From positions 1 through 57,456 of the forward strand of contig JAAYFC010000009.1 of the NCBI GenBank assembly GCA_012728435.1: a stretch of 57,456 nucleotides of DNA, given 5' to 3'. Shown here piece by piece: positions 52,401 to 57,456 of this stretch. The stretch is from Clostridiales bacterium (GTDB lineage: Bacteria; Bacillota; Clostridia; Christensenellales; Aristaeellaceae). Positions within the stretch are counted from its first letter, which is position 1. Each line of letters opens with the position of its first letter. The translations under genes and the position numbers were made by a program. The notes below the pieces were generated by a model that worked only from the letters and a program-made list of their open reading frames with translations, did no database searches and was not told the origin of the DNA.

Positions 52401-53008
52401 AAGGCATCCACCTTCTCCCAGTCCACCAGCTTCTTGATGTCCTCGTAGGAGATCTCCTCGATCTTCTGGAACTCGTGGCTGGTCCTGAAGCCATCAAAGA
52501 AATGCAGGAAGGGCACAGAGGCCTTCAGCGTGGCCAGGTGCGCGACCAAGGCCATGTCCTCTGCTTCCTGGACGGAACCGGAGGCCAGCATGGCAAAGCC
52601 AGTCTGGCGGCAGGCCATGACGTCGGAATGGTCGCCAAAGATGGACAGCGCGTGGGTGGCCAGGGTGCGTGCGCTTACATGGAACACGGTGGGCAGCAAT
52701 TCCCCGGCGATTTTGTACATATTGGGGATCATCAGCAACAAGCCCTGGGAAGCAGTATAGGTGGTGGTCATGGCGCCGGCTGCGAGAGAGCCGTGCACCG
52801 CGCCAGCCGCGCCGCCTTCGCTTTGCATTTCTGCCACACGGACCTTCTGTCCAAACAGGTTCTTCCGTCCATGAGCGGACCATTCGTCCACATACTCCGC
52901 CATCGTGGATGAGGGGGTGATGGGATAAATGGCTGCTACATCAGAAAACGCGTACGCGATGTGGCTGACAGCACCGCTGCCGTCAATGGTGAACATTTTT
53001 TTTGCCAT
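49484..53008 (-). CDS. nifJ: Pyruvate:ferredoxin oxidoreductase
   Basis: Single-chain enzyme (1174 aa) that oxidises pyruvate to acetyl-CoA, CO2 and reduced ferredoxin, the central step of clostridial fermentation. Domain order is pyruvate/TPP-binding N-terminal part (YPITPSSTMAEYVDEW), transketolase-like and gamma parts, two 4Fe-4S clusters (CIQCNQCAMVCPH and CTGCGNCYEVCPA), then the TPP-binding part with CAGCGETPYIK, GGDGWAYDIGYGGLDHVLA and YSNTGGQ. ATG 53008 follows AGGAGG. It has a near-consensus promoter and a strong terminator, so it is expressed alone at high level. Confidence 0.97.
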   Translation of the reverse strand: MAKKMFTIDGSGAVSHIAYAFSDVAAIYPITPSSTMAEYVDEWSAHGRKNLFGQKVRVAEMQSEGGAAGAVHGSLAAGAMTTTYTASQGLLLMIPNMYKIAGELLPTVFHVSARTLATHALSIFGDHSDVMACRQTGFAMLASGSVQEAEDMALVAHLATLKASVPFLHFFDGFRTSHEFQKIEEISYEDIKKLVDWEKVDAFRARALNPEKPHQSGTAQNPDVFFQNREAANPYYKAVPGIVEECMKQVKKLTGRSYKLFDYVGDPEAEDVIIIMGSGAETVHETVTALNRKGKKLGVLKVRLYRPFAADVFLKALPKTVKRLSVMDRTKEPGALGDPLYTDVHTALAEAGRSDITVLGGRYGLSSKEFTPTMVKAVYDNMAKARPKNHFTAGINDDVSNSSLPLGRQFNAAPEGTVACKFYGLGSDGTVGANKNSIKIIGDHTKLNVQAYFAYDSKKSGGLTVSHLRFGKDPIQSTYQIDDANFVACHNPAYVTQYDMVGHLKRGGTFLLNCPWTEEELDERLPASMKRELAKKKAKLYVIDAISLAANHGMGSRINTIMQAAFFKLANIIPYAQAEKYMKDYAKATYGRRGDKVVKANWAVIDGAAAELHEVKIPAAWADATTGAQPMKVRATDYFNEVAKPILGQAGDSLPVSAFDPGGRVPTATTQYEKRGIAVNVPEWQMEHCIQCNQCAMVCPHAVIRPFLIESGAKRPEGFETKPAIGRDYAGNDFRIQISPLDCTGCGNCYEVCPAKTKALQMKPLDSQRHQEKNWEFANNLPDDRIQHNKNTVRGAQFLKPLFEFSGACAGCGETPYIKLATQLFGDRMVIANATGCTSIYGGSSPTVPYTTNSKGHGPAWANSLFEDNAEFGFGMNLAYTQRREKLAEQVTALVEMAETDKAIKEAGQKWLEVMKDADASKEAGEALKAACERVLAKDSNSASSEVARYVVQHADMLAKKSIWIIGGDGWAYDIGYGGLDHVLAQNQDVNILVLDTEVYSNTGGQASKATPTGSVAKFAAAGKRTRKKDLGMMAMSYGYVYVAHVSMSANYNQVLKAFNEAEAYDGPSLIIAYSPCINHGINMSFSQAETRKAVASGYWNLYRYNPQLADEGKNPLVIDSKDPTESYQDFIKGEVRYTSLLRAFPDHAAPLFERSEEEAAIRLANLKKLAGAE

Positions 53009-53071
53009 GATTTCCTCCTGGTAATATTCTGAAATCCGTTTTCGCGGAATTTCTATCGGGACAACCGCTTT

Positions 53072-53101
53072 AGTATAGCGAAAAACAGTTGCAATTGTCA
53101 A
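53072..53101 (-). promoter_or_regulatory. Strong promoter of nifJ
   Basis: Minus-strand TTGACA (53101-53096), an 18-nt spacer and TATACT (53077-53072) lie about 65 nt before the start codon. Both boxes are near consensus. Confidence 0.8.
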
Positions 53102-53413
53102 GAAAATTGTCTTTTTTAGGATGCTTCATTTTCCTTATGATATATAGCTTTCCTTTGATTTTATCTTTTTCTTTTCTTCAATTGGCCGGTTTTTCGCGCA
53201 AAAAATCATCCCCTGGTCATCGAAGGAATTCTCTTGTCCGCATCTTTGTCAAATACTTGGTATCCGCTGCAGTTGGAGAGCAGCAGTTCCTGCCATGCGC
53301 CCTTTCACAGGCAAAAACGAATGGGGTTGAATGGTTCAGCGAGCAACAGGAAGAACCCTGTTGCTATTAAGAAATGTATAAACTGACCTGTACCATACGC
53401 CCGCCAGGGCTGA
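53102..53413. other. 312-base intergenic gap, AT-rich on its left side
   Basis: It lies between the nifJ promoter and the end of the Lgt-like gene. The left 100 bases are T-rich and contain no recognisable gene. An 8-bp hairpin (GCAACAGG with CCTGTTGC) lies near 53345-53366 and may be a weak terminator of the Lgt-like operon. Confidence 0.4.
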
Positions 53414-54445
53414 TTATCTGACACCTGGCTTGTGCACAAGCCAGGCCGCAAAGGCCATGTATTGCGCCAACAGGACTGTGTACAAGCCATACAGAAGGGC
53501 TGTCGCCACATCCAGACGATCCAGCGCCTTTTCCAGGCCAAAGGCCAGCGCCGCAACCAGCGAGGAGACTGCCAGCGCGGCCAGCATCCGCTTGGGTTTC
53601 CCTGACCTTTTTACAAGCAGCGTCAGGGAGCCCGCTGCAAAAAGCATTGCGATGATTTGCTGCACCTTGACAAAGCCCCAAATCATATGCCGGTCAGTCC
53701 GCAGGCTTTCCATTAAAACCTGGGTGGTGCCGTATAAGAAGAAAAACACCGTCACTTGGGTATCCTGAGCCTGGGGGCATTTCTTGTTGCGCATCAGTAA
53801 ATAGACCAGGATGACTAAAGCGCATAATGCTTCAATCAGCCACACCCGCAAAAGGTTGCCGTACAGATCCAGGATGGCAAACCAGCCGGAAAACTCCACA
53901 TCAAAGCCATACCCGGTACCAGCAGCGTGCTCTGCCAGCCTGGCCAGCAGCACAAAAACCGCCAGGGCCACAGCGGCAGCGTGTAAAAGCCGTGTGTCTT
54001 TCCGCTTTTGATAGACCAGCATAAGGCCCATCAAGGCCCCCAGCAGGGCGCCGCTCATGGACAGCCCGCCTTCATGAAGGCGGAAAATGGCCCAGACATC
54101 CGCCTTGCCCATGTAAAAGCCCAGCATGCTTAGATAATACAAGCCACGGGAAAACAAGAGACCCAAAAACAATGTCAGGAGCGGCAAGATGAGCAAACCC
54201 TGGCTTCTCCCTTTCCCCAAAGCCAGATAAGCCGCCGCCAAGGCGAGCAGCACTGACAAGGCTAGCAGGCAGCCATAGCGTTGGAAACCCCAGGTGTATC
54301 CGGGGTGTTGTTCCCCAATGTAGTATGCGTTTTGTGCATCAGGCTTGATCTGCCCATCGGACACAAAGAGGCAAAGAACCGCCAACCCAAATAGAAAGGC
54401 CAGAATCAGGAAGGCCTTCTGCCATGCACTTGCTGATTGATTCAT
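53414..54445 (-). CDS. Lgt-like (prolipoprotein diacylglyceryl transferase family) membrane protein
   Basis: A membrane protein of about 343 aa with eight or more helices. It keeps Lgt-type landmarks: HEGGLSMSGALLGALMG, LARLAEHAAGTG, and the late FLYGTTQVLMESLRTDR with the conserved E and R, then VKVQQIIAMLF. Other parts diverge and it is longer than classical Lgt, so it may be a paralogue with another lipid or protein substrate. ATG 54445 is used. A TTG at 54472 also extends the frame and would overlap the preceding glycosidase gene. Confidence 0.72.
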   Translation of the reverse strand: MNQSASAWQKAFLILAFLFGLAVLCLFVSDGQIKPDAQNAYYIGEQHPGYTWGFQRYGCLLALSVLLALAAAYLALGKGRSQGLLILPLLTLFLGLLFSRGLYYLSMLGFYMGKADVWAIFRLHEGGLSMSGALLGALMGLMLVYQKRKDTRLLHAAAVALAVFVLLARLAEHAAGTGYGFDVEFSGWFAILDLYGNLLRVWLIEALCALVILVYLLMRNKKCPQAQDTQVTVFFFLYGTTQVLMESLRTDRHMIWGFVKVQQIIAMLFAAGSLTLLVKRSGKPKRMLAALAVSSLVAALAFGLEKALDRLDVATALLYGLYTVLLAQYMAFAAWLVHKPGVR

Positions 54446-54458
54446 AGGCTGTGCCTGC

Positions 54459-55322
54459 TTACTCGCCGCCAATGGAGCTGGCTACATAGATGATGTCGCT
54501 TTGATCGCGCTCGGTATTGCTGGTGTTGCGATCCAGGAACTTATTGTTAAAAACCATGACACTGGACTGCCCGCCGTCCAGGTTGTATGCGGTAACGACA
54601 CCCAGTTCGCCCATAAAATCAGCCATCTGCTGATGGGTAAAGCAGTCCCCGCGTGCGCCTTCAATTTCTACAAACATATAGGATAAAGGGCCTGTCTGGG
54701 CAATCACCGAGCGCGGCAGTTTTTCCTTGGGGTTAAAATAATAATCCTCCCGGGTGGTGACGACCTTGCCGTCTATCACTAAGGCAGGGCCAAAGCTGAA
54801 TGCATTGACGATGGTGCCGCCAGAAGCCAGGTACTGATGAATCTCTTCATCCTTTTCCTGCGAGACAAAGACATGGAAATCGCCCTGCTCATCAATCACC
54901 AGGACATCCTTCATGGGGTCCGGTTTATTCCTGATGACCTGCCCCTGGCGATAGACAAAGCTGTCCCGGGTGCGCTGCACATAGCATTCACCATTGATGG
55001 CAAAAACGGCATTTTTGGCTTTGGCCATCAGGAGAGGGCGCGCTACCCAGTTGTCGTTTGGTTTGCGCGCGATGGCTGTATGGAGCTGGGTAGGGCTTTT
55101 GACAGTCACCCTCACAATATAGGCACGAACGTTCTTCTCAAAATCCCTGGTTTCTATGCTTAAGCTGATGCTTTCGTCCTCGTAGCCTTGTGCTGTAAAG
55201 CCTGCAGGGTTGGGAAGGCTTCCGCCAAGGTTCAGATCCAGGGGCAGGTGGTACTCCTGGCCGCCAAGGCCTGCAAGCGGCAGCAGACACAACAAGATTG
55301 CTAGGGCAACAAGCTTTTTCAT
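54459..55322 (-). CDS. Secreted phosphodiester glycosidase (NAGPA domain)
   Basis: A 287-aa exported protein. A signal peptide (about residues 1-22) precedes a NAGPA/DUF2233 domain with AVFAINGECY and YNLDGGQSS, which hold the conserved acidic and glycine residues. Family members hydrolyse GlcNAc-1-phosphodiesters, for example on wall polymers or exopolysaccharide. ATG 55322 follows AAGGAAG. A 2-codon ORF (ATG AAT TGA) overlaps just before it and may modulate initiation. The downstream Lgt-like gene is only 13 nt away, so they are one operon. Confidence 0.85.
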   Translation of the reverse strand: MKKLVALAILLCLLPLAGLGGQEYHLPLDLNLGGSLPNPAGFTAQGYEDESISLSIETRDFEKNVRAYIVRVTVKSPTQLHTAIARKPNDNWVARPLLMAKAKNAVFAINGECYVQRTRDSFVYRQGQVIRNKPDPMKDVLVIDEQGDFHVFVSQEKDEEIHQYLASGGTIVNAFSFGPALVIDGKVVTTREDYYFNPKEKLPRSVIAQTGPLSYMFVEIEGARGDCFTHQQMADFMGELGVVTAYNLDGGQSSVMVFNNKFLDRNTSNTERDQSDIIYVASSIGGE

Positions 55323-55447
55323 CAATTCATTCTTCCTTATGCAAGCTCGGATTCGAGGAAATATTATCCATTTGTCCAGGCTTTGTCAAGCAGCAAGAAA
55401 CCTGCCCCGCATCGCCTGGAGGGTGCGCGCAATCCAGCAGGCACTTC

Positions 55448-55480
55448 TAATAAAAGCAGGAGGCATCGTGCGCTCCTGCT
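55448..55480 (-). terminator. Terminator of the AGE epimerase gene
   Basis: Stem 55455-55462 pairs with 55473-55480 and is followed on the minus strand by TTTTATT. It lies about 20 nt after the epimerase stop. Confidence 0.8.
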
Positions 55481-55501
55481 TGTATTTTAATGATCTACTG
55501 A

Positions 55502-56707
55502 TTAGGCCTGCGTCAAAACCTGGCCCAGCATCTCATCCACCATCAGCAGCATGCGCGGCAGATGGAAGGGGCCCTTGAAGGTGCTGCCCTTGCAGGGCGG
55601 CTGGGTCGGCTTGCCGTCGCGGCGCAAATAGCCGTACCACTCGCCGTATTCCGGATCGCTGAAGTATTCCTTGCAGTAGTCAATGGTTTTGATGAACCAC
55701 TCCAGGTATTCGGGCTTGCCGGTATCGCGGTAGGCCATCAGGGAGGCGATGGCGGTCTCATTATGCGGCCACCACAGCTTCATATCGTGCTCATAGGCTT
55801 CCGGTGGCAGGCCCTTGCAGTCGATAAAGTACAAGAGGCCGCCGTACTCCTTGTCCCAGCCTGCGCGGATGGCGTCCAGGAAGAGATCCTGCGTGTCACG
55901 GTGCAGCTGGGTATCGCCCAGACGGTTGGCCTCTTCCATCAAGAACCAGGCGCACTCAATATCATGCCCGGGGTTGACGACACGGCCGGCGGTAAACACG
56001 TCCTGGAACTCCCCCTTTGGCCCGACGGATTCCAGCGTGCATTGTAAATCCGGCTTCCTGTGATAGGTGAAGATGTCGTGTACGCACTGCGCGGCGCGTT
56101 CATCATACAGCGCGGCGTTGTCTGGATCCGCTTTGCGCAGCACACTGGTGAGGTTTAAATAGATCATCGGGTCCGCCAGCGACCGGCCGGTGCGGGTTTC
56201 GGGAATGGTCTTGGGCCCCATGCCGGTGGGGTCGTTGATCAGGCCGTGGTTTAGCTGCCAGATGAGCTCATACGCCCGCCTGGCGCGCTCCAGATGCTCC
56301 GGCTTTCCGGTTAAAATATAATATTCGGCGTTGGCCATGGCGTAGAAGCCTTCGGAGAAATTGTAGCGGCGCTGGCGCAGGGGCTTGCCGTCCTTGGTGA
56401 CGGTGAAATACATACGGTCGCCCTTGTCGCGGTTGATGCAGTATTTCTCCATAAAATCAAGGCAGCTCTCCGCCGCTTCGCGCCATTCGGGTTTTTCCCC
56501 GTACTGGTTGCACAACTTGGAGAAGGTCCACGCACAGCGGCCCTGCATCCACACGCTCTTGTCGGTGGAGAACACGCGGCCCTGCCGGTCCAGGCAGGTA
56601 TAGACGCCGCCGTATTCGCCGTCCATCCCGTTGTCCAGCCAGAAGCGGACACAGCGGTCCAGCTCATCCTTGATCCACTGATGAATGCCCCGTAGTTGTT
56701 CCTTCAT
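55502..56707 (-). CDS. AGE family epimerase/isomerase (N-acylglucosamine 2-epimerase-like)
   Basis: A 401-aa (alpha/alpha)6-barrel enzyme that interconverts sugars at C2, such as GlcNAc to ManNAc or glucose to mannose. Seen are RCAWTFSKLCNQYG, RRYNFSEGFYAMANAEYYILTG, NPGHDIECAWFL with an active-site histidine, WWPHNETAIASL with the second histidine, and KGPFHLPRMLL. The ATG follows AGGAGG. A FadR-type regulator gene lies upstream in the same direction. Together with the NahK-like operon this points to amino-sugar use, but a neutral-sugar epimerase is possible. Confidence 0.88.
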   Translation of the reverse strand: MKEQLRGIHQWIKDELDRCVRFWLDNGMDGEYGGVYTCLDRQGRVFSTDKSVWMQGRCAWTFSKLCNQYGEKPEWREAAESCLDFMEKYCINRDKGDRMYFTVTKDGKPLRQRRYNFSEGFYAMANAEYYILTGKPEHLERARRAYELIWQLNHGLINDPTGMGPKTIPETRTGRSLADPMIYLNLTSVLRKADPDNAALYDERAAQCVHDIFTYHRKPDLQCTLESVGPKGEFQDVFTAGRVVNPGHDIECAWFLMEEANRLGDTQLHRDTQDLFLDAIRAGWDKEYGGLLYFIDCKGLPPEAYEHDMKLWWPHNETAIASLMAYRDTGKPEYLEWFIKTIDYCKEYFSDPEYGEWYGYLRRDGKPTQPPCKGSTFKGPFHLPRMLLMVDEMLGQVLTQA

Positions 56708-56728
56708 ATGAACCTCCTTATCAATAAA

Positions 56729-56756
56729 ACATCCATGCCCGGTTCGGGATGGATGT
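56729..56756 (-). terminator. Hairpin between regulator and epimerase genes
   Basis: ACATCCAT pairs with ATGGATGT with an inner CCG/CGG stem, followed on the minus strand by TTTTATTG. It could terminate the regulator message or act as an attenuator for the epimerase gene. Confidence 0.6.
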
Positions 56757-56764
56757 TGATATGG

Positions 56765-57456
56765 TTAGATCTCCTCAAAGCTCTTGGCTTTCTTGGAATA
56801 CTTGCCGGAGGCGAAATGCGCCATCATCGCGGCGTATAAGGCCTCTTCGTTGCCGGCTTCCAGCGCGCGCACGATGTTCTCGTGCTTGATGATGGTGTCG
56901 TCCAGGTGCTTGAATTTTTCCTCGGTCTTGAAGTTTTCGTCCACATCCCAGATGGCGTTCATCATGGAGGTGAGGGACTGGTTGCCGATGCGGGAGAAAA
57001 TGGCCATGTGGAACTCGCGGTCGTGCTCCGTAAAGATGCGCTGCTCCTCCCACTGCTGCTTGATGGCCTCCATGATCTCCCGGATGCGGGCGACGTCCTC
57101 GCCTTCCAGGGTTTCAAAAGCCTGGCGCATATAGGCCAATTCCAGCCGTTTTCTGATGTCCAGCATTTCCGCGACGGCGTTGTCCTCCTCCCCTGCGGCG
57201 GCGAAGATGACATTTTGGAACACAAAATCCAGGTTAAAGGCCTTGAGCATCGTGCCCCGGCCAGGCTGCGCAGACACCATGCCCAGCAGTTCCATGGACT
57301 TGATGGCCTCGCGCAGCACGTTGCGGCTGACGCCCAGCATGTCCACCAGCGCCTGCTCTGTGGGCAGCAAATCCCCCGGTTGCAGGTTGTTTTGTAGGAT
57401 ATAGGCGCGAATCTGGCGGAACACCAGCGAATACAGCTTTTCCCCTCTTCTCTTAA
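56765..57456 (-). CDS. FadR/GntR-family regulator, 5' end outside the window
   Basis: The visible 230 or so residues show a winged helix (IRAYILQNNLQPGDLLPTEQALVDMLGVSRNVLREAIKSMELLGMV) and a C-terminal FadR-type helical ligand domain (HDREFHMAIFSRIGNQSL with metal-binding D, H, H). The frame is open to the window edge with LRRGEKLYSLVFRQIR, typical of the N-terminus of this family, so the true start lies just beyond 57456. It precedes the epimerase gene and probably regulates it. A sugar acid or amino sugar is a likely effector by analogy with NanR and UxuR. Confidence 0.85.
   Translation of the reverse strand, partial: KRRGEKLYSLVFRQIRAYILQNNLQPGDLLPTEQALVDMLGVSRNVLREAIKSMELLGMVSAQPGRGTMLKAFNLDFVFQNVIFAAAGEEDNAVAEMLDIRKRLELAYMRQAFETLEGEDVARIREIMEAIKQQWEEQRIFTEHDREFHMAIFSRIGNQSLTSMMNAIWDVDENFKTEEKFKHLDDTIIKHENIVRALEAGNEEALYAAMMAHFASGKYSKKAKSFEEI

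Noticed and set aside
54459-54472. TTG start at 54472 for the Lgt-like gene
   Set aside because: It would add nine polar residues and overlap the glycosidase stop. Possible through coupling, but there is no ribosome site in its favour, so ATG 54445 is kept as the working start.
1-57456. tRNA, rRNA, CRISPR array, insertion sequence or prophage
   Set aside because: I looked for T-loop motifs, regular direct repeats, and transposase, integrase or phage protein signatures and found none.

Overview
The window (57,456 bases, GC-rich coding DNA) looks like the chromosome of an obligately anaerobic Firmicute of the class Clostridia, probably a gut or digester fermenter. This rests on pyruvate:ferredoxin oxidoreductase, a Na+-pumping NQR/RNF-type complex, tryptophanase with a sodium symporter, a thiamine ECF transporter under a TPP riboswitch, and the lack of respiratory oxidases. 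I see no tRNA, rRNA, CRISPR array, transposase, integrase or phage gene. Genes lie on both strands in short operons with AGGAGG-type ribosome sites and intrinsic terminators.

Layout. 0.2-4.7 kb: one-cysteine peroxiredoxin, L-asparaginase, a DUF218 membrane protein, a RadC-type protein and an SNF symporter. 4.9-7.4 kb: tryptophanase, paired with the symporter for tryptophan uptake and cleavage, and an AT-rich secreted orphan. 7.4-8.5 kb: thiT, a TPP riboswitch, a candidate structured RNA (copy A) and two divergent promoters. 8.5-14.5 kb: two unknown proteins, an ABC exporter, a beta-CASP nuclease and a cell-wall amidase. 14.5-19.1 kb: ECF sigma factor with a membrane partner, exonuclease III, an aldo/keto reductase and two small proteins. 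19.2-23 kb: MsrB, a zinc peptidase, a HAD gene remnant, an MFS carrier and a DUF1349 protein. 23-27.6 kb: an mglBAC-like sugar ABC operon whose permease carries a large extra N-terminal domain. 27.8-30 kb: DsrE-like protein, an AAC(6')-type acetyltransferase and an SH3 protein.

30.0-34.4 kb: a six-gene operon encoding NqrB, C, D, E and F homologues plus an unknown protein, without nqrA. 34.6-38.5 kb: nitroreductase, pirin, a small membrane protein, ferritin, an SDR and an SGNH hydrolase. 38.7-43.9 kb: an ABC transporter operon ending in a NahK-like sugar kinase, with a divergent PocR-AraC regulator. 43.9-49.2 kb: TauE-like permease, an SH3/RCC1-like protein, a frameshifted FakA-like gene, a DsbA-family protein and a two-component system. 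49.2-49.4 kb: RNA copy B. 49.5-57.4 kb: PFOR, an Lgt-like protein, a phosphodiester glycosidase, an AGE-family epimerase and a partial FadR-type regulator.

Together the genes suggest fermentation of amino acids and host or plant sugars, with pyruvate oxidised by PFOR, ion pumping by the NQR-like complex, and modest oxygen defence (peroxiredoxin, MsrB, ferritin, nitroreductase). The most novel signal is a pair of related plus-strand sequences about 41 kb apart (8064-8222 and 49239-49392). They share conserved core segments, have compensatory changes in several helices, differ in length inside a hairpin loop, and are each followed by an intrinsic terminator. I read them as two copies of a structured noncoding RNA that I cannot assign to a class I know.
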